A DNA stretch of 64,000 nucleotides from Epilithonimonas lactis (GCF_900110605.1 NZ_FOFI01000001.1:558001-622000); one strand, 5' to 3'. Shown: positions 36,048-43,897, numbered from the stretch's first letter. Notes: generated by a model from the letters alone, not told the origin. A program made the numbers and translations.

Positions 36048-36674
36048 ATGAAAAAATCGGTTTTACTTTTTTTGTTCTTGTTGACATTAAGTTGTAAAAC
36101 TTACAATACCTCAATTTTGGAAAACGGAGATCTGCTTTTTGTGCCTGCTGTGGAAACGGGATTGTCTGGCGCGATCAACAATGTGACGCAAACGGAAAAG
36201 AAAACTTCGTACGACCATATCGGAATCGTGAAGAAGGAATCTGAGCATTTGTACGTGCTCCACGCTGCTCCGAAAGGCGGCTCTCAGAAACAAAAACTCA
36301 ATTCTTTTTTGAAGGAGCAAACCAAACTTGGACAAAAAATTGACGTTTATCGTCTGAAAGAAGAATATCAAAGTATCATTCCAAATTCTGTTTCGAAGGC
36401 AGAAACTTTGGTTGGGAAACCTTATAATTTCAATTATATTCTCGACGAAAATTCCTATTACTGTTCAGATTTTGTGGAAAGGGCGTTTCGTGAGAATCAA
36501 ATCTTCACTTTGGAACCAATGACTTTCATCGACCCGAAAACGAAAACGACCAATGCGTTTTGGGAAAAATTCTATCAAGAAAGAAACCTGAAAGTTCCGG
36601 AAGGTGAGCCAGGCTGTAATCCCAATGGATTGGCGGCTTCTGAAAAATTGAGTAAAGTCGGGGAACTGAAATAA
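36048..36674 (+). CDS. YiiX-like permuted papain-fold lipoprotein
   Basis: A 208-residue lipoprotein (lipobox Cys16, LTLSC). The mature protein matches the YiiX/NlpC-P60-like permuted papain family: catalytic His57 in SYDHIGIV comes before catalytic Cys139 in YYCSDFVERAF, the inverted order that defines the permuted group. Such enzymes act as amidases or peptidases on cell-wall peptides or acyl bonds, probably in the periplasm here. The protein seems intact and alone in its transcript. Confidence 0.85.
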   Translation: MKKSVLLFLFLLTLSCKTYNTSILENGDLLFVPAVETGLSGAINNVTQTEKKTSYDHIGIVKKESEHLYVLHAAPKGGSQKQKLNSFLKEQTKLGQKIDVYRLKEEYQSIIPNSVSKAETLVGKPYNFNYILDENSYYCSDFVERAFRENQIFTLEPMTFIDPKTKTTNAFWEKFYQERNLKVPEGEPGCNPNGLAASEKLSKVGELK

Positions 36675-36701
36675 AATTTTTTAAATTTAATTCATACTTA
36701 T

Positions 36702-36731
36702 TTGGTGGGAATTAAATAATTTATATATTTG
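36702..36731 (+). promoter_or_regulatory. Consensus Bacteroidetes promoter of the leader RNA
   Basis: TTG at 36702-36704, a 19-base gap, then TATATTTG at 36724-36731. This is the best -33/-7 pair in the window. The predicted transcript start is at about 36737. Confidence 0.7.
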
Positions 36732-36737
36732 CAGTAG

Positions 36738-36852
36738 AATTAGAATTAAATGAAAGGCATCTTCTCTCAAATCATAATGTGTAACTCCAAGTAAATCATT
36801 GGATAGGAGAGAATATGTCATAAGCTTTACCTTTCCGGTAGAGCTTTTTTTA
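36738..36852 (+). ncRNA. Candidate structured leader or small RNA ahead of DUF4395
   Basis: Downstream of a consensus promoter, GGCATCTTCTCTC (36756-36768) pairs with GAGAGAATATGTC (36807-36819) in a 13-bp helix with one mismatch and one wobble. Inside it, TCCAA (36786-36790) pairs with TTGGA (36799-36803). A terminator hairpin AAGCTTTACC/GGTAGAGCTT with a T run follows (36822-36851), just 20 bases before the DUF4395 start. A 14-codon frame (36750-36794) could encode MKGIFSQIIMCNSK, overlapping the long helix. It may be an attenuator, a riboswitch or a free small RNA. It matches no riboswitch class I know. Confidence 0.6.
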
Positions 36853-36871
36853 TTTAAAAATTTTAAGAACG

Positions 36872-37303
36872 ATGAATCAAACAAATAAATTTTACACGGA
36901 CGAAAATACAATCAGATCGACTGCGTTTTTGGTGATCATTGTTCTCGCGGTAGCCCTTATTTTCAAGTGGCCGTATTTGGTTTTACTCTTAGTTTTTGAT
37001 TTTATTATGAGGGCTTTAGGCTTATCACTTTCTCCTTTAGCCCTTTTTTCAAGATCGATCTCGAAAATATTGGGATGGAAAAGGAAACCGATCTTCGCGG
37101 CACCTAAAAGATTTGCGGCGACACTGGGTTCTCTTTTTACATTATTGGTTTTTTTATTGATGCTCAATGGATTGTATGATCCGGCTTTCGCAGTCGGGTT
37201 TCTCCTGATCATCTTAGCAAGTCTGGAAAGCTTTTTCAAAATTTGTGTCGGCTGTTATCTCTATCAATTCCTTGTCGCTCCAATCCAAAATAAATTTAAA
37301 TAA
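36872..37303 (+). CDS. DUF4395 membrane protein
   Basis: A 143-residue inner-membrane protein with about four helices. The central RSISKILGWKRKPIFAAPKRFAA loop and the final ESFFKICVGCYLYQF, with Cys125 and Cys128, are family features of DUF4395. The paired cysteines in a membrane context suggest thiol or sulfur chemistry, but no function is known. It is 26 bases ahead of the NIL-domain gene, and both lie behind a promoter-terminator leader. Confidence 0.82.
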   Translation: MNQTNKFYTDENTIRSTAFLVIIVLAVALIFKWPYLVLLLVFDFIMRALGLSLSPLALFSRSISKILGWKRKPIFAAPKRFAATLGSLFTLLVFLLMLNGLYDPAFAVGFLLIILASLESFFKICVGCYLYQFLVAPIQNKFK

Positions 37304-37328
37304 TCAACTCACCAAAAAATATTCAATT

Positions 37329-37640
37329 ATGATCTATCCACAAGAAACGCAGAAAGGAGGCTTCTTTCAAAAGCCCACAAAGGAAATAATCCTGGAAATA
37401 GAACTGAATGGTAAAATAAGATTTGATATCCTGCTTTACACGATCTACAATCATTACAAGATCAGCTACAAGATCGTGAACGCGCATATCGAATATCTGA
37501 ATGGCAATAACTTCGGCAACGTAAAACTTCTTCTGAAGATCACGGATGACGAAATAGATAAGATCGAAAATTACCTTGGTGAATATAAACTGATGAGTTG
37601 CAAAATACCAGTCCTACAACAAACAAAGGAAGCTTCATAA
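37329..37640 (+). CDS. NIL-domain protein
   Basis: The ATG at 37329 gives a 103-residue protein; the longer frame starts inside the preceding gene. Residues about 20-95 look like a NIL domain (ACT-like fold): EIILEIELNGKIRFDILLYTI, then NFGNVKLLLKITDDEIDKIENYL. NIL domains sit at the C-terminus of methionine-importer ATPases (MetN) and in some ferredoxins, where they sense or bind ligands. A stand-alone copy behind DUF4395 hints at a sulfur-amino-acid link, which is inference. Confidence 0.75.
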   Translation: MIYPQETQKGGFFQKPTKEIILEIELNGKIRFDILLYTIYNHYKISYKIVNAHIEYLNGNNFGNVKLLLKITDDEIDKIENYLGEYKLMSCKIPVLQQTKEAS

Positions 37641-37657
37641 TGAGCTTCCTTTAATTT
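37624..37657 (+). terminator. Terminator overlapping the NIL gene stop
   Basis: AAGGAAGCT (37624-37632) pairs with AGCTTCCTT (37641-37649); T-rich tail follows. The stem begins inside the last codons. Confidence 0.8.
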
Positions 37658-37700
37658 TTTATAAATGATCAAGCTGTCGGCTGACAACTAAAATTACTAG

Positions 37701-39014
37701 TTATTGTTCGATTCTTCTGATGTCTGCGCCGATCGCTCTCAATCTTTCGTCGATATTCTCATAACCACGATCGATCTGTTCGATGTTCTGAATGATGGAT
37801 TTTCCTTCTGCAGAAAGCGCCGCGATCAACAAAGCATTTCCAGCTCTGATGTCTGGCGAAACCATAGATGTTCCTCTCAACGGTGTTTCCTGATTCATTC
37901 CGATGACGGTTGCTCTGTGTGGATCGCAAAGGATGATCTGCGCGCCCATATCAATTAATTTATCGACGAAGAACAAACGGCTCTCGAACATTTTTTGGTG
38001 GATCAAAACAGAACCTTTGGCCTGAGTTGCCACAACCAATATGATTGATAATAGATCCGGCGTAAATCCTGGCCAAGGTGCATCTGAAACAGTCAAGATC
38101 GATCCATCGATGAATTTCTGGATCTTGTAATTTTCCTGAGAAGGAATATAAATATCATCGCCTCTTTGTTCCAATTCAATTCCTAGTTTTCTGAAAGTAT
38201 TCGGGATCACGCCCAGTTCATTCCAGTTTACATCTTTGATGGTGATCTCCGATTTGGTCATCGCAGCTAACCCGATCCAAGAGCCGATCTCTACCATGTC
38301 TGGTAACATTCTGTGGTCTGTTCCATTCAATTTGTCAACACCTTCTACAATTAGAAGATTGGAACCGATTCCGGAAATATTTGCGCCCATTCTGTTCAGC
38401 ATCTTGCATAGTTGCTGAAGGTATGGTTCGCAAGCTGCATTGTAAATACTCGTTTTTCCTTTTGCCAAAACGGCAGCCATTACGATATTGGCTGTTCCGG
38501 TTACAGAAGCTTCTTCAAGAAGAATGAATTTTCCTTTCAATTCTTTAGCTCTTAGAGAATAATAAGCTTCTTCTTCATCATAAGTGAATTCTGCGCCCAA
38601 TTCCACAAAACCTTGGAAATGCGTGTCCAGACGTCTTCTTCCAATCTTGTCTCCGCCAGGTGTTGGCAAATAGGCTTCACCAAATCTCGCCAACATTGGA
38701 CCCAAGATCATCACAGAACCTCTCAGTTTTGCGCCATCTTTCTTGAATTCCTGAGATTTTATATAATCGAAATTGACCTCATCTGCTTTGAAAGTGTAGT
38801 CTCCTTTTCCGTTTTTCGTAACTTTTACGTTAAAATCCTGTAAGATGTCAATCAATTTGTTGACATCTTTAATATCCGGAATATTACTGATTCGCACCTC
38901 ATCTTCAGTCAACAAAACAGCACAAAGGATTTGTAAAGCTTCATTTTTCGCACCTTGTGGTGTGATCTCTCCGCTTAGTTTTTTTCCTCCTCGTATTTCG
39001 AACGCATTACTCAT
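37701..39014 (-). CDS. murA: UDP-GlcNAc 1-carboxyvinyltransferase MurA with Asp in place of the active Cys
   Basis: The 437-residue enzyme starts peptidoglycan synthesis by moving enolpyruvate to UDP-GlcNAc. It has the two-domain inside-out barrel with GAKNEALQIL near residue 21, SVMILGPMLARFG and PGFTPDLLSIILVVATQ. In E. coli the catalytic loop is PGGC, where Cys115 is the fosfomycin target; here it reads PGGDKIGRRRLD, with Asp122. The same change occurs in naturally fosfomycin-resistant groups such as mycobacteria and chlamydiae. The start overlaps the DUF4290 stop by one base. Confidence 0.96.
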   Translation of the reverse strand: MSNAFEIRGGKKLSGEITPQGAKNEALQILCAVLLTEDEVRISNIPDIKDVNKLIDILQDFNVKVTKNGKGDYTFKADEVNFDYIKSQEFKKDGAKLRGSVMILGPMLARFGEAYLPTPGGDKIGRRRLDTHFQGFVELGAEFTYDEEEAYYSLRAKELKGKFILLEEASVTGTANIVMAAVLAKGKTSIYNAACEPYLQQLCKMLNRMGANISGIGSNLLIVEGVDKLNGTDHRMLPDMVEIGSWIGLAAMTKSEITIKDVNWNELGVIPNTFRKLGIELEQRGDDIYIPSQENYKIQKFIDGSILTVSDAPWPGFTPDLLSIILVVATQAKGSVLIHQKMFESRLFFVDKLIDMGAQIILCDPHRATVIGMNQETPLRGTSMVSPDIRAGNALLIAALSAEGKSIIQNIEQIDRGYENIDERLRAIGADIRRIEQ

Positions 39015-39682
39015 TATTTTCTCTTGTTTTTATGGTTTTGGAAGTTATTCCTTCTGTTATTGTTGTTATTATTTTGATTTGGATTCCTGTTGTTACTATT
39101 GGGGTTCCTGTTGTTATTATTTCTGTTGGCAGCGTAGTAGATCTTGCTTCTTTCCAACGATTCCAAAGTGGTGAGGTCCAGTTTGTCATTCGAAAGTTCC
39201 TTCAAGTGGCGGAAGATCACATCATCCTGCACGTGTTCCTTGTTGTAGACATTGTAGGACTTTTTCATATTATTGGCGATCACGTGGGTCAAAGCTTCTT
39301 TCTCGTCGCCTTCTTCCAGTGCGATGGCTTTTTCTATCAATTGCAGGATGCTTTTCCCGTAGAATTTATAAGCATTATCCAAAGAAGGATAGTCCATTTT
39401 TCTAGGTTTTGTGATCAGGTCATCCGCAGAAAGTACCGGATACGGAGAATCTACGTCCAGATTGTGGTCTGCCAAAATAAACAAGTGGTCCCAAAGCTTG
39501 TGCTTGTAGTTTTCCTCATCGCGGAGATGTGGGTTTCTCTGTCCCATAAACTCGATGATGGCAAGCGCCATTTCATTTCTTTCTTCTTTGGTTTGCAGGG
39601 TTTTGCAATGCTCCACCAGCTGCTGTATGTTGCGCCCATATTCGGGCAGTAATAGTTGTGTTCTGTCGGTATTATAATCCAT
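39014..39682 (-). CDS. DUF4290 protein with Asn/Arg-rich tail
   Basis: I start at the ATG of MDYNTDRTQLLLPEYGRN; a Met three codons earlier is possible. Residues 1-185 are a helical DUF4290 domain found across Bacteroidetes (HLRDEENYKHKLWDHLF). The last 35 residues are almost only Asn, Arg and Lys, a disordered basic tail that may bind RNA or DNA. Translation is coupled to murA by a TAATG overlap, which suggests an envelope-linked role, still unproven. Confidence 0.85.
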   Translation of the reverse strand: MDYNTDRTQLLLPEYGRNIQQLVEHCKTLQTKEERNEMALAIIEFMGQRNPHLRDEENYKHKLWDHLFILADHNLDVDSPYPVLSADDLITKPRKMDYPSLDNAYKFYGKSILQLIEKAIALEEGDEKEALTHVIANNMKKSYNVYNKEHVQDDVIFRHLKELSNDKLDLTTLESLERSKIYYAANRNNNNRNPNSNNRNPNQNNNNNNRRNNFQNHKNKRK

Positions 39683-39755
39683 AATGTGCAAATATAAAAA
39701 TATAAAATCAGAAAAAATTCAATTTTAAAATTTTAGAAAAAACTAACAATTATTT

Positions 39756-39890
39756 GGGCGTGTCCCTTTGTTTCCCAACCGCAAGATCCCAACGCAAAAC
39801 AAGCGGGCCGTGCTTTCCGCTATATCTTTTTTCCACAGCCGCATTTTCCACCATCAAAAAAAGGATGCCGCTGCAATCACTCACGCAGCT
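39756..39890 (+). repeat. Structured interspersed element, copy E (chimeric outer part)
   Basis: The core blocks CTTTCCGCTATATC, the T6 run, AAAAAAAGGATGCCGCTGCA and ATCAC are those of the family. The left part (GGGCGTGTCCCTTTGTTTCCC to CAAGCGGGCCGTG) is not seen in the other copies. The outer arms are GCGTG and CACGC, again complementary but different in sequence. Confidence 0.75.
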
Positions 39891-39916
39891 ACAACGTCAA
39901 TTCACGCTACAACCAG

Positions 39917-40339
39917 TTAATTGATGAATTTTTTCCGCTGGTCCGCACTTGGTAAGAAACATTGGTTTGCAGCCAATTTTTTACGATTTCTGGAAACGAG
40001 ATTGTAGAATTGATTTCCAATTGCGTCAGGAAGTATCTTCCCAATTGAAGCTAACGAATAGATACCGCCAATTTCTGAAGCAATTTCCAAAATCGCCTGA
40101 TATTTGGTCAAATAGAAACTATCTGGTTTCCAAAGGTAAAGCGTATCAAAAACCTGGTTGGGCAGATTTCGTTCATTCAAAAACTTCTGCCCAAATTCCG
40201 ATTGTAATGACGAGAACAAGAACTTGTCATTTTTATCCTTCTCCAAGATCCATTGCACCCAATGGTTGCAAAATCCACATTCGCCATCATAGAAAACGAT
40301 GTTCTTGTCTTTGAAACTTACTGAGATATCTGTGGTCAT
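39917..40339 (-). CDS. DUF393 thiol-disulfide oxidoreductase-like (DCC) protein
   Basis: A 140-residue protein of the DCC/DUF393 family. The hallmark DxxCxxC is YDGECGFC, with Cys21 and Cys24 after the first strand, as in thioredoxin-like folds. Lys/Arg-rich SRNRKKLA follows near the C-terminus. Likely a cytosolic redox protein, role unknown. Its ATG overlaps the stop of the haem-binding gene by four bases (ATGA), so the two are translated together. Confidence 0.88.
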   Translation of the reverse strand: MTTDISVSFKDKNIVFYDGECGFCNHWVQWILEKDKNDKFLFSSLQSEFGQKFLNERNLPNQVFDTLYLWKPDSFYLTKYQAILEIASEIGGIYSLASIGKILPDAIGNQFYNLVSRNRKKLAANQCFLPSADQRKKFIN

Positions 40340-40797
40340 AAGGCGTTGGCTTGTTGGATTTGTTTCTGGACCATTCGGAAATAATCCACTAATTGTTTTC
40401 TTTGTTCATCGGTTAATTTCGCATCAGGATGTCCGAGCGTGTAACTTTCCAAAGGCATTTTCTTTTGCTCCACATATTCCGCAGCCTCTTCCAATTTATG
40501 AATTTGACGTTTGGAATCGTAGGTTGCAAATGTAGAGAAATTAAGTTCCAGTCTTGCTTCATCAATATGACTTTTCAAAAGCCAACCCGCTGGCTGAATG
40601 TAACTGTAAGCCGGATATTTGGTCTCGTTGGAATGACAATCGTAGCAAGAATTTCTGATGATGTTGGCAATCGGTTCCGGCGTGTTTTTAATCTTTATAA
40701 AATCCATTCCGTCGTTGGTCGCGGGATTCACTTTATCAATTTGAAAAAACTGGATCATAATGAAAGCCACCAATAGAATAATTAATACTTTTTTCAT
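40336..40797 (-). CDS. Haem-binding domain protein (CxxCH)
   Basis: I start at MKKVLIILLV (40797) rather than at the longer frame. The 153-residue protein has an uncleaved N-terminal membrane helix (residues 3-20) and a periplasmic domain with a c-type haem site SCYDCHSNE (Cys51, Cys54, His55). PF14376-type haem_bd features follow: YPAYSYIQPAGWLL and the final LTDEQRKQLVDYF. It could pass electrons or sense redox state. Coupled to the DCC gene, making a plausible thiol/haem redox pair. Confidence 0.88.
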   Translation of the reverse strand: MKKVLIILLVAFIMIQFFQIDKVNPATNDGMDFIKIKNTPEPIANIIRNSCYDCHSNETKYPAYSYIQPAGWLLKSHIDEARLELNFSTFATYDSKRQIHKLEEAAEYVEQKKMPLESYTLGHPDAKLTDEQRKQLVDYFRMVQKQIQQANAL

Positions 40798-41196
40798 AGT
40801 TTGATTTTGCATTAATATAACAAAATCTCGTCCAAAACTTAAAATCAAGAAGGAAGGCAGAATAATAATAGTGTATATGAAGTTTAATTTATCATAGTAG
40901 AATATTTAGCACTTAAGTTTAGATTAATTATAAAATAGTAGTTCACATTAGAACACATAAGTGATTCCTTAAGTGAACTCTAATAAGCATTTTATTTATG
41001 CTCTAAAGTGACTTTAGTGTTAAAATTAAAACATCAGTAGTCTCTAATCTCACAATCAAAACAATAAACCCAATCAAAACAACAATATTTCGTACATTTG
41101 CAAAAATTTTGGGCTTCGAAAGTCGAAGTAACCCATTCTTAACCAAGTCTTACGCTCAATGATTCTTAACCTGAGCTGAGACCAAGAAACAAATTT
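40798..41196. other. Intergenic region with der promoter and leader hairpin
   Basis: A 399-base AT-rich gap. TACATTTG at 41093-41100 fits the -7 consensus. The roughly 90-base leader holds a hairpin CTTCG-AAAGT-CGAAG with flanking GGG/CCC (41111-41135) and two copies of ATTCTTAACC. Further upstream is a near-palindrome CTAAAGTGACTTTAG and a degenerate duplication of GTTCACATTAGA/GTGAACTCTAATA. No open frame looks real. Confidence 0.5.
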
Positions 41197-42507
41197 ATGT
41201 CAAATATTGTCGCAATCGTTGGGCGTCCCAACGTAGGAAAATCCACATTATTTAATCGATTATTAGAAAGAAGAGAAGCTATCGTAGATTCCACTGCCGG
41301 CGTTACCAGAGACCGTCATTACGGAAAATCTGACTGGAACGGCGTTGATTTTACCGTGATCGACACAGGTGGTTACGACGTAGGAACAGACGACGTTTTC
41401 GAAGTGGAGATCCGCAAGCAGGTTCAATTGGCTGTGGACGAAGCAACCTCTATCATCTTTATGGTAAGCGTGGACGATGGACTTACAGACACCGATCAAG
41501 AGATCTTCGAATTATTAAGAAAATCAAACAAGCCTTTATATTTGGTAGTCAACAAAGTGGATTCTTCCAAAGAAGAACTTCCTGCAACCGAGTTTTACCA
41601 ATTAGGCGTTGAAAAATATTTCACTTTATCTTCCGCAACAGGCTCCGGAACTGGAGAATTGCTAGATGCTGTCGTGAGAGACTTCCCGACTACAGATTAC
41701 AAAGATCCGTTCGAAGGTTTACCAAAGATCACCATCGCAGGTCGTCCAAACGTAGGGAAATCTACAATGACGAACGCACTTCTCGATGTTGAAAGAAATA
41801 TCGTAACCGATGTTGCCGGAACTACAAGAGACAGTATCCAGACTTTGTACAACAAATTCGGACACGAGTTTGTGTTGGTAGACACTGCCGGAATGCGTCG
41901 TAAAGCGAAAGTTTCCGAGGATCTGGAATTTTATTCCGTAATGAGATCCATCCGCTCCATCGAATATTCCGATGTTGTGATCTTGATGGTAGATGCCACA
42001 CAGGGTTGGGAATCTCAGGATATGAATATCTTCGGATTGGCTCAAAAAAACAGAAAAGGAATCGTGATCCTTGTCAACAAATGGGATCTCATCGAGGACA
42101 AACACACCAACACGATCCGTGATTTCGAACAATCCATCAGAGACAAGATCGGTCAGTTCAACGATATTCCCATTCTTTTCGTTTCCGCTTTGACAAAACA
42201 AAGGATCCTGAAAGCCGTAGAAATGGCAATGGTCGTTTACGAAGACCGTAAGAAAAAGATCAAAACGTCCAAACTGAATGAAGTGATGTTGCCGATCTTC
42301 GAAGCAATGCCACCGCCATCCAACAAAGGAAAATACATTAAGATCAAATATTGTGTGCAGTTGCCAACGCCATCGCCACAGTTCGTATTCTTCTGCAACC
42401 TTCCGCAATATGTGAAGGAGCCGTACAAGCGATTCACCGAAAATCAACTTCGAAAAAACTTTGGTTTCACCGGAGTGCCAATCGAGATTTACTTCAGACA
42501 AAAATAA
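41197..42507 (+). CDS. der: Ribosome biogenesis GTPase Der (EngA)
   Basis: A 436-residue protein with two GTPase domains in tandem and a C-terminal KH-like domain, the arrangement unique to Der. G1 motifs GRPNVGKS occur at residue 8 and again near 182; G3 DTGGY and DTAGM; G4 NKVD and NKWD. Der helps assemble the 50S subunit. The promoter-like TACATTTG and a roughly 90-base structured leader precede it, and a terminator follows. Confidence 0.96.
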   Translation: MSNIVAIVGRPNVGKSTLFNRLLERREAIVDSTAGVTRDRHYGKSDWNGVDFTVIDTGGYDVGTDDVFEVEIRKQVQLAVDEATSIIFMVSVDDGLTDTDQEIFELLRKSNKPLYLVVNKVDSSKEELPATEFYQLGVEKYFTLSSATGSGTGELLDAVVRDFPTTDYKDPFEGLPKITIAGRPNVGKSTMTNALLDVERNIVTDVAGTTRDSIQTLYNKFGHEFVLVDTAGMRRKAKVSEDLEFYSVMRSIRSIEYSDVVILMVDATQGWESQDMNIFGLAQKNRKGIVILVNKWDLIEDKHTNTIRDFEQSIRDKIGQFNDIPILFVSALTKQRILKAVEMAMVVYEDRKKKIKTSKLNEVMLPIFEAMPPPSNKGKYIKIKYCVQLPTPSPQFVFFCNLPQYVKEPYKRFTENQLRKNFGFTGVPIEIYFRQK

Positions 42508-42512
42508 AATCC

Positions 42513-42550
42513 AAACCCTTTCTTAGTTCAAACTTCGAGAGGGTTTTTTA
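42513..42550 (+). terminator. Terminator of der
   Basis: AAACCCT and AGGGTTT arms around a 20-base loop, followed by a T run, 6 bases after the stop. Confidence 0.65.
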
Positions 42551-42555
42551 TTTTA

Positions 42556-42683
42556 GGAGCATCACGTGTCTATTTCTTTTCACCATTCCAACCCGCTATC
42601 CACTATATCTTTTTCTTTCAGGTTGCCACAGCTCGGACCAATGCAACCTAAAAGAAAAAGGATGCCGTTGCTATCGGGGCTAT
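42556..42683 (+). repeat. Structured interspersed element, copy F (long central stem)
   Basis: GGAGC is followed by a roughly 30-base insert, then ACCCGCTATCCACTATATC. The central arms TTTTTCTTTCAGGTTGC and GCAACCTAAAAGAAAAA pair over 17 positions with one mismatch. It closes with GGATGCCGTTGCTATCGGGG and CTA. It sits immediately after the der terminator. Confidence 0.85.
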
Positions 42684-42732
42684 GTTGAGGTTTTCAACCA
42701 TCTTTCAAGTTTTCAAAGTGCTTCAAAGCAAA

Positions 42733-43085
42733 GTTGTCTCGACGAAAGTCGCGGAGCGATGATTTATTGGTAGAAAAAGAATTGTAGTATTTTCAAAGCT
42801 CCAGAGGAGCGAACTGTTACAATAAGATAATATTATGTATTACCAACGCAATTATATCTTCCGAGAAAATCCAAACAGTCTACATTCCTACGGAATGACA
42901 AAGTAATGATAAAAAAATCTGATGTTGGCAACATCACCAAAGCCTAAGATTTAGAAAGAAACCACAGCGTGGCGAACTATTGGTAGAAAGTAATTGAACG
43001 ATTGTCAGAGCTCCAGAGGAGCGACCTGTTGGTAGGAAAAAAATCAACACCATTAGCAAAGCTCCAGAGGAGCGACCTATAACCA
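42733..43085. repeat. Cluster of palindromic GCTCCAGAGGAGC units
   Basis: GCTCCAGAGGAGC recurs at 42798, 43010 and 43061, each followed by GA(A/C)CTGTT-like bases, and twice by TTGGTAG. A variant unit at 42962 keeps the tail GGCGAACTATTGGTAGAAA but has stem CCAC-AGC-GTGG, so both arms changed together. The last three units are spaced 48 and 51 bases apart. Also here are GATGTTGGCAACATC (42921-42935) and ATTCCTACGGAAT (42887-42899) palindromes. A REP-like cluster filling the gap before upp. Confidence 0.75.
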
Positions 43086-43184
43086 TCAAAATATCATTAA
43101 ATAACGTATTTCATCAAAAATTATTTGGAACCAAATCCAGACAATTTCCAAATTTTTACGATATTTACCCACAAAATAAACGAA

Positions 43185-43835
43185 ATGCTAAAAGTTTTAT
43201 CAGAAGAATTCTCATTGGTGAACTCCTGGATCAATGACCTTCGAAATGTTGAGGTACAAAATGACCGCTTAAAATTCCGTAGAAATATGGAACGCATCGG
43301 CGAAATTGCCGCTTTCGAGATCAGTAAAACTTTGAATTTCATCGACATTGAAATCACCACGCCACTGGAAAAGATCTCCGTCAAAGAAATCGAAACACAG
43401 CCTGTGATCACTACGATCCTTAGAGCTGGAGTTCCGCTATTCCAAGGGATTCTCAATTATTTTGATAAGGCAGATTGTGGATTTGTGGCGGCGTACAGAA
43501 AGCACGACATCAACGATTATTTTTCCATCAAACAAGATTATCTCACCTGCCCGAAATTGGACGGTCGTCCACTGATTGTAGCTGATCCCATGTTGGCAAC
43601 CGGCGCATCCCTAATCGAAGCCATCAAAGATCTTTTGACCAACGGAAAACCAACTTCCATTCATATCGTCGCGGCTATTGCAAGCCGACAAGGTGTAGAA
43701 ACCATCCAAAAAGCGTATCCTGACGCAAAGATCTGGATTGGTGCATTGGACGAAAGTCTGACTCCAAAAGGTTACATTACGCCAGGTTTGGGCGACGCGG
43801 GCGATTTGAGTTACGGCGAGAAACTTCAGAGATAG
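43185..43835 (+). CDS. upp: Uracil phosphoribosyltransferase
   Basis: The ATG at 43185 (MLKVLSEEF) starts a 216-residue protein; the longer frame adds residues unlike the family. It turns uracil and PRPP into UMP. Seen: TTILRAGVPLFQG near residue 80, the PRPP loop VADPMLATGAS, and the uracil-binding GYITPGLGDAGD at the C-terminus. Alone in its transcript, with a palindrome-rich gap upstream. Confidence 0.94.
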   Translation: MLKVLSEEFSLVNSWINDLRNVEVQNDRLKFRRNMERIGEIAAFEISKTLNFIDIEITTPLEKISVKEIETQPVITTILRAGVPLFQGILNYFDKADCGFVAAYRKHDINDYFSIKQDYLTCPKLDGRPLIVADPMLATGASLIEAIKDLLTNGKPTSIHIVAAIASRQGVETIQKAYPDAKIWIGALDESLTPKGYITPGLGDAGDLSYGEKLQR

Positions 43836-43857
43836 ATCATTATAAATGATAATCGAT

Positions 43858-43895
43858 TGCCACTCATCATTTATCAACTATCAACCATCATTTAT
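43858..43895. repeat. ATTTATCAACTATCA-type repeat
   Basis: CATCATTTATCAACTATCA followed by ACCATCATTTATA lies between convergent genes, ending at the comF stop. It shares words with 3790-3825 and 25235-25296. Confidence 0.5.
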
Positions 43896-43897
43896 AT

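Noticed and set aside
36750-36794. 14-codon leader peptide as an independent gene
   Set aside because: Too short to support alone; kept only as part of the leader description.
39032-39652. 206-codon plus-strand frame
   Set aside because: Antisense to DUF4290, whose family match and murA overlap are convincing.
41719-42501. 260-codon minus-strand frame
   Set aside because: Antisense shadow of der.
42733-43085. CRISPR array
   Set aside because: Repeats are palindromic REP-like units with irregular gaps, and no cas gene is present.
43125-43184. 20-residue N-terminal extension of Upp
   Set aside because: The family starts near MLKVLSEEF, and the extension overlaps a promoter-like region.
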